A stretch of 32,200 bases of DNA from an uncultured Gammaproteobacteria bacterium (GCA_913058135.1 CAJXPR010000034.1:1-32200); one strand, 5' to 3'. Shown: positions 17,570 to 28,063, counted from the stretch's first letter. Notes: a model not told the origin generated them from the sequence alone. Numbers and translations: made by a program.

Positions 17570-19699
17570 TCAAGGCAATGAGAACACGTACACCGCGTTG
17601 CCGTCGGGCGGCGGCGACAGATCCGGCGCCACCGCACGGGGCACCATACGGGGGCTGGTGCCTCCGTTCGCCGTGGTGACAGCGATGTACTGCTTGCCGT
17701 CAATGCTGAAGGTCAGCGGGTGGCCTTGCACCGCGGTACCGAGCCGGGTCTCCCAGACAATCTCGCCGTTATTGACATTGAACGCACGAAAGCGCCGGTC
17801 CAGGTCACCCACAAAAGCCAGGTCGCCGGCTGTCGACAGAACGCCGGTAAGGAAAGAGGCGCGCTGCTCATAACTCCACAGTTCGGTCAGGGTAGTAACG
17901 TCATAGGCGGCCAGCTTTCCCAGATTGCCATCGGTGCCGGGCATCTCATGGAAACGCCGGTTTGAAGCCAGTCCGCCGGAACCTTCGACCAGTTCGACCG
18001 CGCGCGCCCTGTTGTCCAGACAGGTCTGACTGAGCGGCGCAATCAGCGCGCCGCTGGGTTCATGATAGCTCATGGCATGCCAGTTCTTGCCGCCGGCGCT
18101 GCTGGGGCAGGCGTTAACCCATTCGTCCAGTTGCGCATTGATGATGTCATCGCGGTAAGTGACTGCGCCGGTGTCCGGGTCGATATGGGTAAACACATTC
18201 TGATACATGGTTTCGGTGTAACCCAGGAACTCGCCTGTCTCACGATCGTTTTTCCACAGGATACCGTGCTTGCCAATGGACAGCACCAGTTTGCGGCCAT
18301 CGCGGTCTACCAGCACGCGTTCGAATACCTCGTCCAGATCCAGGGCCTCACCGGGGACGTGCTGGAAATGCCAAACCAGTTCGCCAGTATCGATATCGAT
18401 AGCCAGGGTCGAGTTTGTGTACAGTCCGGCATCATGGATAGACATATGGCGGCTGGGCGGCGCCCAGGGTTTGGCTTGTGCGACGCCCCAATAGGTCAGT
18501 CGTGACTCAGGATCGTAACTGCCAGTGATCCATGTTTCCCCGCCTGCGCGGAAGATATCCTCAAGCCCGCCCCAGGTGTCACCGCCCGGTTCACCTGCCT
18601 TGGCGATGGTGTCAAAGCGCCACGCAAGCTCGCCGGTGTCGGCGTTGTAGGCGCTGATGTAGCAGTCTTCCGGAATATAGCTGGCACAGCCGGCGAGGCC
18701 GACAATGACCTTGTTATCGGCAATCAGCGGGCCACTGGAGTTGGCAAATCCCTTGTTGCTGTCAGCGATGACGGTTTCCCAGACCTGCTCACCGGTGCGT
18801 GCGTCAAGAGCGATCAGGCGAGCATCGGTGGTCGCCTGGATGATTGTGTCACGGTAGATGGCAATGTTGCGCATATCCTCGCCGGTTGCGGGACCGGCGG
18901 CATGTTCCCAGATGAGTTCGCCATCGCGCGCATCCAGTGCCTGCACCACGTTGCCAGGGTTGATCAGGTACATGATGCCATCACGGACAATGGGCGCCGG
19001 CTCGGAGTCACCAGTGTGCATGTTCCAGACCCACTCGAGCCGTAAATCATCGACGTTGCCAAGGTTGATCTGCGCCAGTTCGCTGTAACTCCAGGCTTGC
19101 GGGTTGCCGCGCCACATCAGCCAGTCATTGGGGGAGGGATCCGCCAGCTCTGCTGCGCTGACGGGCTCAAAATCGTCAACCGTGCCAGCCACCGTGACAC
19201 CGACAGGCGCCGCGTTTTCGCTCTCCCGGCTGTCGCTGGCCGCGCCGGTCCGGGGCATTTCACTGAGTGATGCGGTGGTGTTGGCGGTTAATGGGCGTGA
19301 ACCGCTGGCGACACCATTGGCATCAAGAATATGGGCGGTGATATTAACGTAATCCATCGGCGCCAGCCCGGGTGCGCCGCCAGGTGGCATGCTGGTACTG
19401 ATCAACTGTATCAGGGCACTGCTCGGCTGCCCGCCCCAGCGGGTGATAAAGGCTTCGCCGCTCAGTTCGGGCCCGCCTGCACCGCCCGTAAGGCCAGCCC
19501 CGTGACAGGAAGCACAATAGGCTTCATAACCAGCCGCGCCCAGGGTGGCCTGCCCGGCAGTGTAGCTGGCAATGCCTTCGTCGCTGCCTGGTGCTGTATT
19601 GCTGACAGCACTGCAGGCGCTCAGGGTCAGAATAGAGCAGCTGGCAATGAGAATTGGTCGGCTGAAATGCCTGAGGGGTTTGTTGATGAAGTACGACAT
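17570..19699 (-). CDS. PQQ-dependent dehydrogenase lipoprotein with N-terminal cytochrome c domain
   Basis: This 709-residue periplasmic quinoprotein has a lipoprotein signal with lipobox LSAC (Cys29). The class I cytochrome c domain has a CASCH heme site (Cys62, Cys65, His66) and a likely axial Met104 in STSMPPGG. An eight-bladed PQQ propeller follows (about residues 185-705). [15 protein letters not shown] contains the likely active-site Asp, [10 protein letters not shown] is the methanol/ethanol dehydrogenase motif, and the end [10 protein letters not shown]...[11 protein letters not shown] is typical. No adjacent Cys-Cys pair of the methanol dehydrogenase type is seen. It probably oxidises an alcohol or aldehyde and passes electrons to its own heme. 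The ATG at 19699 fits the lipoprotein signal; the frame stays open to 19810. It diverges from the hybrid kinase gene over 92 bases. Confidence 0.88.
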   Translation of the reverse strand: MSYFINKPLRHFSRPILIASCSILTLSACSAVSNTAPGSDEGIASYTAGQATLGAAGYEAYCASCHGAGLTGGAGGPELSGEAFITRWGGQPSSALIQLISTSMPPGGAPGLAPMDYVNITAHILDANGVASGSRPLTANTTASLSEMPRTGAASDSRESENAAPVGVTVAGTVDDFEPVSAAELADPSPNDWLMWRGNPQAWSYSELAQINLGNVDDLRLEWVWNMHTGDSEPAPIVRDGIMYLINPGNVVQALDARDGELIWEHAAGPATGEDMRNIAIYRDTIIQATTDARLIALDARTGEQVWETVIADSNKGFANSSGPLIADNKVIVGLAGCASYIPEDCYISAYNADTGELAWRFDTIAKAGEPGGDTWGGLEDIFRAGGETWITGSYDPESRLTYWGVAQAKPWAPPSRHMSIHDAGLYTNSTLAIDIDTGELVWHFQHVPGEALDLDEVFERVLVDRDGRKLVLSIGKHGILWKNDRETGEFLGYTETMYQNVFTHIDPDTGAVTYRDDIINAQLDEWVNACPSSAGGKNWHAMSYHEPSGALIAPLSQTCLDNRARAVELVEGSGGLASNRRFHEMPGTDGNLGKLAAYDVTTLTELWSYEQRASFLTGVLSTAGDLAFVGDLDRRFRAFNVNNGEIVWETRLGTAVQGHPLTFSIDGKQYIAVTTANGGTSPRMVPRAVAPDLSPPPDGNAVYVFSLP

Positions 19700-19791
19700 G
19701 ATGGGATCCGATAGTTTTATTGTTAGGCTAAACTCTATATGATTCGTGGTGTTGAGTACATAACGGGCTGCAACTGCGGATAAAGGTACGG

Positions 19792-22700
19792 ATGCGACAA
19801 AAACAAGCATGGCAATTTTGTCTTGTCTGGCTAAGCTGCCTGCTGTCGTGGGGTACTTCGGCTCTGGAGCTGGACAGTTTTCCCGGCGGCCTGGTGCCGG
19901 GCACCGAGATTATCCTCTTTGAAGACGTGACGTCCGCCCTGGATTTCGACGAGGCCAGAACCCAGCTCGAGGTCGCCGGCCTGCCATGGGTGGCGCCTGG
20001 CCAGCCCAATCTGGGCTATCGGCGCAGTGCGTTGTGGGTCAGAGTTGATCTGCAAAACCGTTTTGACGAGCCCCGTGACTGGGTCGCCTACATCGGCTTT
20101 CCCAATCTCGACCGCGTGGATTTTTACTATCAGGATGCTGCGGGCACCTGGCAAAGTCACGCAGCCGGCAGTGCCCTGCCATTTCGCGCCCGTCATCTGA
20201 TGCATCGCAGCATCAACTTCGAGTTTCAGGTATTGCCGGCTGAACCCATGTCCATCTACTTTCGCGTGGAAAGCACCGGTTCACTGCAGTTTCCGCTGGC
20301 ACTGGCGAGTACCACGTTCTTTGCTTCGGAGGCTCAGCGCACGCTGTTTACATCGGGACTGTATTACGGCCTGATGCTGATGATCGCGATTTACAGTTTT
20401 ACTGTCTGGTATACCAGCCGCGAGCCCGGATTCCTGTACTTTGCGCTGCTGGTGGTATTCGGCAGCTTTTATTCGCTGTCCACACAGGGGCTGGCATACC
20501 AGTACCTGTGGCCAGAGGCGCCGGCCTGGGCGAACCGCGCCACCGGCGTGTTCAGCCTGATGGCCAACGTGGCGGCGGTCCTTTTTGTACGCTCGTTTCT
20601 GAATCTGAAATCGCTCGATCATCGTCTGGATCGTGCCGCGCGGCTTTTTACCGCGGTCGCCGTGCTGGGCGTGCTGGCGGGGTTCCTGGTCGATTCGGCA
20701 CTGGTGAACCGCATGGCACTGGCATACACCGCTGTCCTGACGGTTCTGGTCACCCTGTCGGGGCTGCTTGCCCGCCGTCGCCAGGTTCGTGCGGCGCGGT
20801 TTTTTGTGTCAGCGTGGACCATTCTACTCATCGGCATTCTGCTGGAACTGTTGCAGCGGCTGGGAGTGATCATTCCGCCTTTGCTGGCCTACAACGGCAT
20901 CCAGATTGCAACGCTGGCAGCGGTGACCGTGCTGGCACTGGGGCTGAGCGACCGCTTGCAGGGGATGATGGAGGGCTACAAGGCTGCCCAGCAGGATCTG
21001 CTGCGGGCGAATCAGCTAAAGATCGACGCGCTGCAGCAGGCCGACAATGTCAAGGAAGAGTTTATCGCCAATGTGTCGCACGAGTTGCGCACACCGCTGA
21101 CCGGTATTATCGGACTGGCGGAAATAATGCTTGCCGACCGGTCAAGTGACCTGAATGCCTCGCAGCGGGAAACCCTGACACTGATGAAAGTCAGTGCGCA
21201 ACGCCTGTCCAGCCTGGTCAATGATGTCATTGACTTTTCTGCCATTAAGAACGGGCATCTGGCATTGAATAAACGGGATATTGACCTCAAGGAAGTTTGC
21301 CAGGTGGTTGCCCGCATGACCCGACCCCTGGTTGGCGACAAGCCGATCAAACTGGTTGAAAGCTACCCCTCCGCGCAGATTATTGTGGAAGGTGATGAAG
21401 ACCGTCTGCAACAGGTGCTGTTCAACCTGGTCGCCAATGCTGTCAAATTTACCCCGCACGGCAGTGTCACCATCTCTGTGGAAGTTCTGGAGCTGGACGT
21501 TCGCGTCTCTGTTCGCGACACCGGCATCGGTATCTCAGCCGCGGAGCAACGCAATATATTCAAGCGTTTCTACCAGATTGATTCTGACGAGGCACGCCAG
21601 GCCGGGGGTACCGGGTTGGGGTTGTCGATTTCCCAGCGGTTGCTGGAATTACATGATTCCGAGATTGTTCTGCGCAGCACACCGGGTGAAGGTTCGCTGT
21701 TCTATTTTGACTTGCCGCTGAAAAAATCCCTCCCGGAAGGCAAGAAGGCCGGCAAGTCCTCAGGCACTGACAGCACCGAAAACAACCGGGAGGTGATCGC
21801 GTCCAAACCTACCGGGCTCGCTGCCGCACTGCAGGCAACAGGGATGAACATTGAACGGCGCAGCAATCAGGGGCCGCTGCACGATGAGACCGGCAACGAC
21901 GCGACCGGCGAAACCAGCCCGAAGGATGAGCACGGGCAGACGCAGGGTAAAATCCTCGTGGTTGATGATGAGTATCTTAATTTGCGAATTGTGGAGTCGC
22001 ACCTTGCCGACCGCTACCAGCTCAGCACTGCTCTCAGCGGTGCGGAGGCTCTGGAGAAACTGAGCAATGAAAAACCGGACCTGATTATTCTGGACCTGAT
22101 GATGCCGGTAATGACTGGTTATCAGTTCTGCCAGATTGTCCGCAAGCGCTATGACTCTGATGAACTGCCTATTGTCATTCTGACCGCGAAAAATCGGGTT
22201 GAGGATCTGGTCAAGGGATTGAGCCTGGGCGCCAATGACTACATCACCAAACCATTCAGCAAGGAAGAGTTGAGAGTTCGTATCGACAAGCAGTTCGAGT
22301 TACTGAACCTCACTCATGTCAAACGCGACAACCAGCGGCTTAGCTGGCAGTTGCAGCGTTACGAGGAAAGTGAAAAGCGCTTGCGCGAGCGCGAACAGCG
22401 GCTGGCGGCATTGCTGGATGTGACAGGCGATCCGCTGCTGGCTATTGATGAAGCCGGCATCGTTATCTTTATCAATAACGCCGCTGAAAAATTGTTGCAG
22501 ATTGATCCCGACGAGTGTTTGCAGCACTCGGTCAACAGGGTGTCCGACCAGTTGATGTCGCGGTCTCCCGCTCTGGCCCAGGCGGTGCATTTCCCATTCA
22601 ATGAAGATTGTATCTCGCGACCGGGCAATACCGAGTATTTCGACTTTGAGCTGGAGTCAGTGCAGGGCCGCTTCTGTCTGCTGACGCTGAGTCAGGTGGA

Positions 22701-23298
22701 TCAGGAATTCTATCTGCTAGTGTTCGAGACCGGTGCGACGCAACCCTCCGTTCAGGGTGAGGTAGCAGATGCACCAGATACCCTGAGTCTGCCCCAGATT
22801 ATCGAGGAAATAAACCGCAACGTGGAGCGTACCCAGTTACTGGGTGAGTACCTTGCCCAGATAAAGCCGGAGGATTTGCACAAGCACAGGGAGCTGGTTG
22901 ACGAGTTGGGGAGTATCGACAAGCTGATCAGTCACCTGTCCGGAACGCTGATACCTGATGACGATGACGACAGCGAATTGAAGTATCGTGAAGCGCTGGT
23001 CAAGGTTATGCAGGATTGCCATTACTACTGGCAAAAAGTCACCGGTGAGTCGATTATTGACCTGGCGGAAAAAAGTCGTATCTGGAGTGTCAGTATAGAC
23101 AATGGCCGGTTACGTACCCGGTCCATGAATCGTTATCTGTCCTTGGACAAGTTGCCGTCCAATCCACGGTGGCGTCAGGTCGCGCGCACGGCATATTTTG
23201 TATTATCGAAGGTGTCCTCGGACGAGGAGGCCAGAAAAGCACTGGAGGCTTCGGTGGGCCGCCTGCAGGAGATTGTTGAACAGAAAGCGCTCAACTGA
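19792..23298 (+). CDS. 7TMR-DISM hybrid sensor histidine kinase with receiver and PAS-like domains
   Basis: This 1168-residue membrane sensor has a signal peptide (1-24) and a periplasmic 7TMR-DISMED2 sensor domain (about 35-165; [34 protein letters not shown]). Seven transmembrane helices (about 185-385) are followed by HisKA with His430 in [12 protein letters not shown], then HATPase ([27 protein letters not shown]). The receiver domain (about 718-840) has phospho-acceptor Asp768 in LDLMMP. A coiled linker and PAS-like region (about 870-975) come next, then about 185 residues I do not recognise. No HPt domain is visible. The kinase is upstream, by 34 bases, of a PQQ dehydrogenase and divergent from another, so control of quinoprotein metabolism is a reasonable inference. 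The ATG at 19792 starts the signal peptide directly. Confidence 0.9.
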   Translation: MRQKQAWQFCLVWLSCLLSWGTSALELDSFPGGLVPGTEIILFEDVTSALDFDEARTQLEVAGLPWVAPGQPNLGYRRSALWVRVDLQNRFDEPRDWVAYIGFPNLDRVDFYYQDAAGTWQSHAAGSALPFRARHLMHRSINFEFQVLPAEPMSIYFRVESTGSLQFPLALASTTFFASEAQRTLFTSGLYYGLMLMIAIYSFTVWYTSREPGFLYFALLVVFGSFYSLSTQGLAYQYLWPEAPAWANRATGVFSLMANVAAVLFVRSFLNLKSLDHRLDRAARLFTAVAVLGVLAGFLVDSALVNRMALAYTAVLTVLVTLSGLLARRRQVRAARFFVSAWTILLIGILLELLQRLGVIIPPLLAYNGIQIATLAAVTVLALGLSDRLQGMMEGYKAAQQDLLRANQLKIDALQQADNVKEEFIANVSHELRTPLTGIIGLAEIMLADRSSDLNASQRETLTLMKVSAQRLSSLVNDVIDFSAIKNGHLALNKRDIDLKEVCQVVARMTRPLVGDKPIKLVESYPSAQIIVEGDEDRLQQVLFNLVANAVKFTPHGSVTISVEVLELDVRVSVRDTGIGISAAEQRNIFKRFYQIDSDEARQAGGTGLGLSISQRLLELHDSEIVLRSTPGEGSLFYFDLPLKKSLPEGKKAGKSSGTDSTENNREVIASKPTGLAAALQATGMNIERRSNQGPLHDETGNDATGETSPKDEHGQTQGKILVVDDEYLNLRIVESHLADRYQLSTALSGAEALEKLSNEKPDLIILDLMMPVMTGYQFCQIVRKRYDSDELPIVILTAKNRVEDLVKGLSLGANDYITKPFSKEELRVRIDKQFELLNLTHVKRDNQRLSWQLQRYEESEKRLREREQRLAALLDVTGDPLLAIDEAGIVIFINNAAEKLLQIDPDECLQHSVNRVSDQLMSRSPALAQAVHFPFNEDCISRPGNTEYFDFELESVQGRFCLLTLSQVDQEFYLLVFETGATQPSVQGEVADAPDTLSLPQIIEEINRNVERTQLLGEYLAQIKPEDLHKHRELVDELGSIDKLISHLSGTLIPDDDDDSELKYREALVKVMQDCHYYWQKVTGESIIDLAEKSRIWSVSIDNGRLRTRSMNRYLSLDKLPSNPRWRQVARTAYFVLSKVSSDEEARKALEASVGRLQEIVEQKALN

Positions 23299-23332
23299 CC
23301 GTGTGCGTGATAAATGCAATTCAGGGGTGATG

Positions 23333-25597
23333 ATGATCCGCTTGACTGCCAGGCTCGGTACCGTGGTCGCTGCCGCCGTCATACTGGCCGGGGCGCCTGT
23401 TCCTGCCATCTCCCAGTATGGTGCTCCTGATGGTGAGTGGCATACCTGGGGCGGTGATCATGGTTTTACCCGCTATTCGGCGCTGGACCAGATCGGTGCC
23501 AGCAATGCCGGTGATCTTGAAATAGCCTGGCGCTGGCGCGCACTACCGTTGGGTGATCGGCCCGACCGCAATCTGAAAGCAACGCCCCTGATGATCGACG
23601 GGATGCTTTACGTGCCATCGGGCCAGCATCAGGTAGTGGCACTGGACCCGGCCACCGGGCAGGAGATCTGGCGCTATACACCACTACCCGCGAGCGTTGA
23701 TGATCGCGGACTTGGTCTGGGCAGCCGTTCACTGGCCTATTGGCGTGAGGGTGACGAAATCCGGATTTTTCACAATACGCTGGACGGACGCCTATTGTCC
23801 ATCGATGCGCGAACCGGGCTGGCAGATCCTGGCTTTGGTGACAATGGCACCGTCATGCTGCGTGAAGGTCTGTATCCTGATGGCAGTGATGCCGATTCAG
23901 TAGGCTCTTCCTCGCCGCCTGCGGTGGTCGGTGATGTTGTGGTCGCTCAGGTTGTGGGGACCATTACCGCGCCCAATCAGCAAGCCACGCCGGGGCACAT
24001 CCGCGGCTACGACGTGCGCACGGGTAAGCTTGTATGGCGGTTCAACACCATTCCGCAGCCCGGCGAGCCCGGACACGAGAGCTGGCAGGGTGATGCATGG
24101 CAACATACCGGCAATACCGGTGTGTGGTCGATGATGAGTGTGGATACCGACACCGGTTTTATCTACTTGCCAGTGGAGGCCGGATCCAATGACTTCTATG
24201 GTGGCCATCGTCATGGTGACAATCTGTTCTCGCAAAGTCTGGTGTGTCTTGACGGACGCACTGGCGAGCTGGTCTGGCACTATCAACTAACGCATCACGG
24301 CCTGTGGGATTATGATCCACCATCGGCACCGATTCTGGGCGACATTGTGGTAGACGGTCAACGCATTAAAGCCGTCACCCAGTTGACCAAACAGGGCATG
24401 TCCTTTGTGTTTGACCGGATCACTGGAGAGCCCGTGTGGCCGATTGAAGAGCGTGCGGTGCCGCCCAGCGAGGTGCCCGGCGAGCGTGCATCACCCACTC
24501 AGCCGTTCCCGACCTTGCCCGAGCCCTATCTGACTCAGGGATACCACGAAGAGGAGCTGATTGACTTCACGCCGGCTTTGCGGGAGGAGGCTTTGGCTAT
24601 CGCTTCGCAGTACGTGACAGGACCCATTTACACGCCTCCGACACCACTGCGTGACGGTGGCACGCAAGGCACCTGGGTCAACCCTGGCTACCAGGGAGGC
24701 TCCAACTGGAACGGGGCCGCCTTTGATCCGGACACCGGGACCATGTTCGTCCCCCTGCGCAAGGCACCCATGGCAGCAGCATTACTGACACCTGACCCCT
24801 CACGAACCGATTGGCGATACCTGCGGGCACCGTCAGTGTTCATCCAGGGGCCTCGGGGCTTGCCCATTGTCAGACCACCGTGGAGCCTTGTCACGGCCAC
24901 TGACATGAACCGCGGACGACATACCTGGTCCCGCAGCATTGGTCCGGCCTCTGACTATATTCGCCAGCACCCCGATCTGCAGGGGCGGGACCTGGATTTT
25001 GACAATATGGGTCATCCGATGATCCGTCCGTCGCCTCTGGTCACTGCCACATTGCTGTTTCTTGCTGAAGCCGGCCACCTCAGCGGAGATCCGGGCGGGC
25101 CCATGTTCCGTGCCTACGATAAACGCACGGGCGAGGTGGTAGCGGAAATTGAGCTGCCCGCGAAGGCCTCCGGCGCGCCCATGACCTACTTCCATGAAGG
25201 GTATCAGTATATTGTGATTGCGGTAGCCACAGCTGAACATCCGGCGGAGCTGGTAGCGCTGGCGTTGCCTGGTGCAGTGACCCGGTTTGCTGAGGAACCA
25301 GCCGCGTTGCAGGATATGTCCGGCCAGGCGCCCGCCATTAGACTGACGGAACAGCAAACTACGGCAGCCGCGCAGCAGTTTTTACAAATGTGTGCGACCT
25401 GTCATGGCGAGCAGGGGCAGGGCCTGGATGGTGGTTCTGCTCCCGCGCTGATGAATCTGCCGGACCCGGCCTCGATACGTACCATCATCGAACGGGGCGG
25501 CGTCGAAATGCCGGCATTTGCGCTACAGCTTGATGAGGCCGACATGGATCTGCTGGCGCGCTATGTGGTCATGCTGGCTGCCGGGAATCAACCATGA
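23333..25597 (+). CDS. PQQ-dependent dehydrogenase with C-terminal cytochrome c domain
   Basis: This 754-residue periplasmic quinoprotein of the glucose/quinate dehydrogenase-like branch has a signal peptide (about 1-25). DGEWHTWGGDHGFTRYSALDQI opens the propeller. HHGLWDYDPPSAPIL carries the active-site Asp equivalent to the WD(M/Y)D site of membrane glucose dehydrogenase, and GEPVWPIEERAVPPSEVPGE is branch-specific. The C-terminal class I cytochrome has CATCH (Cys687, Cys690, His691) and Met in GGVEMPAF. It oxidises an unidentified sugar or alcohol and transfers electrons to heme c. The ATG at 23333 sits five bases after AGGGG (23323-23327); an ATG at 23330 is possible. The stop overlaps the DJ-1 gene's ATG (ATGA). 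Confidence 0.9.
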   Translation: MIRLTARLGTVVAAAVILAGAPVPAISQYGAPDGEWHTWGGDHGFTRYSALDQIGASNAGDLEIAWRWRALPLGDRPDRNLKATPLMIDGMLYVPSGQHQVVALDPATGQEIWRYTPLPASVDDRGLGLGSRSLAYWREGDEIRIFHNTLDGRLLSIDARTGLADPGFGDNGTVMLREGLYPDGSDADSVGSSSPPAVVGDVVVAQVVGTITAPNQQATPGHIRGYDVRTGKLVWRFNTIPQPGEPGHESWQGDAWQHTGNTGVWSMMSVDTDTGFIYLPVEAGSNDFYGGHRHGDNLFSQSLVCLDGRTGELVWHYQLTHHGLWDYDPPSAPILGDIVVDGQRIKAVTQLTKQGMSFVFDRITGEPVWPIEERAVPPSEVPGERASPTQPFPTLPEPYLTQGYHEEELIDFTPALREEALAIASQYVTGPIYTPPTPLRDGGTQGTWVNPGYQGGSNWNGAAFDPDTGTMFVPLRKAPMAAALLTPDPSRTDWRYLRAPSVFIQGPRGLPIVRPPWSLVTATDMNRGRHTWSRSIGPASDYIRQHPDLQGRDLDFDNMGHPMIRPSPLVTATLLFLAEAGHLSGDPGGPMFRAYDKRTGEVVAEIELPAKASGAPMTYFHEGYQYIVIAVATAEHPAELVALALPGAVTRFAEEPAALQDMSGQAPAIRLTEQQTTAAAQQFLQMCATCHGEQGQGLDGGSAPALMNLPDPASIRTIIERGGVEMPAFALQLDEADMDLLARYVVMLAAGNQP

Positions 25598-26175
25598 ATG
25601 TCGGCATCTATATTTATGATCAGGCTGAGGTGCTCGATTTCTCCGGGCCGTTCGAGGTGTTTACTACCGCCAATCGGATTTGTGTTGACGTTGAACCGTT
25701 CACGGTCTTTCTCATCGGCGAGTCCTCGGGAGTGGTCCGGGCGCGTGCAGGCTATCGGGTGCTTGCCGACTACAGTATCAATGACCACCCGCCGTTGGAT
25801 GTGCTGATCGTTGCCGGAGGCATGCATCAAGATGAAATGCGCAAGCCACAGGTCATCCGCTGGTTGACTGCGGCAGCAGAGCAGGCACAGCTGACGGCAT
25901 CTGTGTGCACAGGCGCCTTTTTGCTGGCAAAAGCAGGCGTATTGGCGGGTGGGCAGGTCACCACGCATTGGCAGGATATCAGCGAGCTGCGGGAACTGTT
26001 TCCTGGCCTGACGGTGATCGAAAACGTACGTTGGGTGGATACCGGTGATCGTGTGAGTTCGGCCGGGATCTCCGCAGGCATCGACATGAGCCTGCATCTG
26101 GTCAGTCGTTTGCACAGTCCCGAACTGGCCAGGCTCACGGCCCGCCAGATGGACTTCGACTGGCAACACAACTGA
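25594..26175 (+). CDS. DJ-1/PfpI family protein, GlxA/isonitrile-hydratase-like
   Basis: This 193-residue class I glutamine amidotransferase-like protein (DJ-1/PfpI fold) has nucleophile Cys105 in SVCTGAFLLAKAG. An early acid is in the DQAEVLDFSGPFEVF motif, which is typical of isonitrile hydratase and of the N-terminal half of GlxA-type AraC regulators. No DNA-binding domain follows. Possible activities are isocyanide hydratase, glyoxalase III-like or deglycase; the motif cannot choose. A four-base overlap with the PQQ dehydrogenase gene shows translational coupling. The gene has no signal peptide, so it acts in the cytoplasm. Confidence 0.88.
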   Translation: MNVGIYIYDQAEVLDFSGPFEVFTTANRICVDVEPFTVFLIGESSGVVRARAGYRVLADYSINDHPPLDVLIVAGGMHQDEMRKPQVIRWLTAAAEQAQLTASVCTGAFLLAKAGVLAGGQVTTHWQDISELRELFPGLTVIENVRWVDTGDRVSSAGISAGIDMSLHLVSRLHSPELARLTARQMDFDWQHN

Positions 26176-26214
26176 ATATTGCCTGAGTACAGTATTGAGG
26201 CCCGAGGAGGTACT

Positions 26215-26658
26215 ATGAAGAGCCAAGCAAACCCCCGTCCGACATCATCGGCGGTTTCCCGGCCGACAGCCGCAGCCAGCGACGAGGCGCGACGTCATTT
26301 TGAGCGTCTGCTGCAGTTCGAGACTGACTGTTGGGACGTGCATCATGCTATCAGCAACGGACGCCAGGATTTTGTCCTGCTCGATGTGCGCGGTGAAGCG
26401 TTGTTTGGCCTCGGCCATATCGAAGGCTCGGTCAATCTGCCACATGGCAGAATCAATGACGATAGCCTCGGTGGGTTTGCAGACGCCACTCTGTTTGTCG
26501 TGTACTGCGCCGGGCCGCATTGCAATGGCGCCGACAAAGCTGCCGTCAGGCTGGCCAAGCTGCATCGGCCGGTTAAAAAAATGATTGGCGGCATCACTGG
26601 CTGGATTGACGAAGGATTCAGTCTGGTGACCGACGTGACGACTACCGCTGCAAGTTGA
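26215..26658 (+). CDS. Rhodanese-like sulfurtransferase domain protein
   Basis: This 147-residue single-domain rhodanese has an approximately 25-residue Ser/Ala-rich N-terminal extension. Active-site Cys98 lies in VVYCAGPHCNGADKAAVRLAKL, with a second cysteine (Cys103) in the loop. LLDVRGEALFGLGHIEGSVNLPH and IGGITGWIDEGF are the other family motifs. The reaction is sulfur transfer from a persulfide or thiosulfate to an acceptor; the partner is unknown. The ATG at 26215 is preceded by GAGGAGG (26204-26210). It is 39 bases downstream of the DJ-1 gene and on the same strand, so likely in the same operon. Confidence 0.9.
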   Translation: MKSQANPRPTSSAVSRPTAAASDEARRHFERLLQFETDCWDVHHAISNGRQDFVLLDVRGEALFGLGHIEGSVNLPHGRINDDSLGGFADATLFVVYCAGPHCNGADKAAVRLAKLHRPVKKMIGGITGWIDEGFSLVTDVTTTAAS

Positions 26659-26704
26659 ACCAGACCACAGCCAGACCACAAAAAAGCAATAGCAGGACAG
26701 CAAC

Positions 26705-28051
26705 ATGACACAGCAAGAGCCTTTTGATTTCCAGCCAACCCTGACCGGCAGCACGATTACCTTGCGGCCATTGCGGGAGGACGATCTGGAGCCTCTGTAC
26801 GCGGCTGCCAGTGATCCACTGATCTGGGAATTGCATCCGGACCCGCTACGCTACCAGCGCGAAGCTTTCGAGTCGCGCTACTTCAGTGGCGCCCTTGACG
26901 CTGGCAGTGCCCTGGTGGCCACTGACAACAGCACAGGTGAAATTGTGGGTTGTTCGCGATATTACGAGTGGGACCCGGTGGCGGAAGAGGTTGCCATTGG
27001 TTTCACGTTTCTGGCGCGCAGCCGTTGGGGTGGGGCGACCAATCGCGAAATGAAGACGCTGATGCTTGATCATGCTTTCAAGTGGGCAAAGCGGGTCTGG
27101 TTTCACATCGGCAAGGATAATCGCCGCTCCCGACGTGGCACAGAAAAAATCGGTGCACGTTTCTCCCATGAAGCGCAGAAGGAGATCGGTGGTCGGGTGC
27201 TGGACTATGCCTACTATTACATCGACCGTCCCCCGGCGCCGCTTGACGAAGTGCTGTCGTTCAGCAAGCGTATAGCGCGCGACGCCGGTGCTCTGATGCT
27301 GGCGGAACTGCAACGCGGTGACGGTCCGGCAACGCACTTCAAGCACGAGGGGCAGGAGCTGGTGACCGAGGCCGATATCAAGGTCGATCAACTGATCTGT
27401 GACGCCATCCGCCAGTCTTACCCCGGGCATCAGATCCTGGCCGAAGAGTCGGCGCCGGATCTTGAGCAGCTTAGCCAACTGCAGGGGCCGCTGTGGGTTA
27501 TCGATCCGATTGATGGCACTGTAAACTACGCTCACGGCCATCAACACTCGGCGGTCTCCATCGCCTGGGTTGTCGATGGTGTTTTGCAGACCGGTGTGGT
27601 TTATAACCCGTACAACGATGAGATGTTTTCGGCGTCCAGGGGGCAGGGTGCCACCCTGAACGACAGGCCTATTCATGCCGCGCAAAAAACGGCGATGCGC
27701 CGGGCACTGTTCGCCACAGGCTTTCCCTATATAAAAAGTGACATGCCACGGCTGGTCCGGCGCCTGGACGTGATGCTCTCGCATTGTGCGGATCTTCGGC
27801 GCATGGGGTCTGCTGCCCTGGATATCTGCTGGGTGGCCGCAGGGCGTCTCGATATTTATTACGAAAATCTGAGTGTCTGGGACTTTGCCGCTGCGCAGTT
27901 GATCGCGATTGAGGCCGGCGCCCGTTATGGACATTTCCTGCCGGTACCCGATGGTGTCAGCCCGGTGTTCCATAACAAGGCCATACTGGTCAGCAACGAC
28001 AAGCTTTATCAAGAAGTAAAAGATCTTTTGCTGCAGGTTGAGAACCCGTGA
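26705..28051 (+). CDS. Fusion protein: GNAT acetyltransferase plus inositol monophosphatase-family domain
   Basis: This is a 448-residue two-domain cytoplasmic protein. Residues 1-175 are a RimJ/RimL-like GNAT fold: ITLRPLREDDLEPLYAAASDP, GEIVGCSRYYEW, RSRWGGATNREMKTLMLDHAF and the DNRRSRRGTEKIGARF end. Residues 180-445 are an inositol monophosphatase/bacterial CysQ-SuhB-like phosphatase: VTEADIKVDQLI, Glu247-Glu248 in LAEESA, the DPIDGTVNY motif (Asp267, Asp270), and Asp393 in VWDFAAAQLIAIEAG. All main metal ligands are visible. AAGxxhxEAGG is altered to AAAQLIAIEAGA. The ATG follows AGGA by seven bases. No stop or frameshift separates the halves. It is the last gene of the same-strand run and is followed by a convergent exporter. 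Confidence 0.9.
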   Translation: MTQQEPFDFQPTLTGSTITLRPLREDDLEPLYAAASDPLIWELHPDPLRYQREAFESRYFSGALDAGSALVATDNSTGEIVGCSRYYEWDPVAEEVAIGFTFLARSRWGGATNREMKTLMLDHAFKWAKRVWFHIGKDNRRSRRGTEKIGARFSHEAQKEIGGRVLDYAYYYIDRPPAPLDEVLSFSKRIARDAGALMLAELQRGDGPATHFKHEGQELVTEADIKVDQLICDAIRQSYPGHQILAEESAPDLEQLSQLQGPLWVIDPIDGTVNYAHGHQHSAVSIAWVVDGVLQTGVVYNPYNDEMFSASRGQGATLNDRPIHAAQKTAMRRALFATGFPYIKSDMPRLVRRLDVMLSHCADLRRMGSAALDICWVAAGRLDIYYENLSVWDFAAAQLIAIEAGARYGHFLPVPDGVSPVFHNKAILVSNDKLYQEVKDLLLQVENP

Positions 28052-28063
28052 GTCTGCCGCGGG

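Noticed and set aside
20508-21149. Plus-strand frame of 213 residues in the middle of the hybrid kinase
   Set aside because: It is an out-of-frame shadow of the seven-helix and HisKA region; Gly/Ala/Arg-rich composition without domains.
26660-26680. Two direct copies of CCAGACCACA between the rhodanese and fusion genes
   Set aside because: Only two short copies in an intergenic gap; too little to call a regulatory element or mobile-element scar.
26846-28012. Long minus-strand open frame of 388 residues
   Set aside because: It lies fully antisense to the GNAT-phosphatase gene, which has clear motifs; the antisense frame is rich in His, Arg and Gln and lacks domains.
26705-28051. Possible missed stop or frameshift joining two separate genes
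   Set aside because: The frame is continuous through the linker at residues 175-182, with no stop, no in-frame start with a ribosome site at the junction, and normal codon use on both sides.
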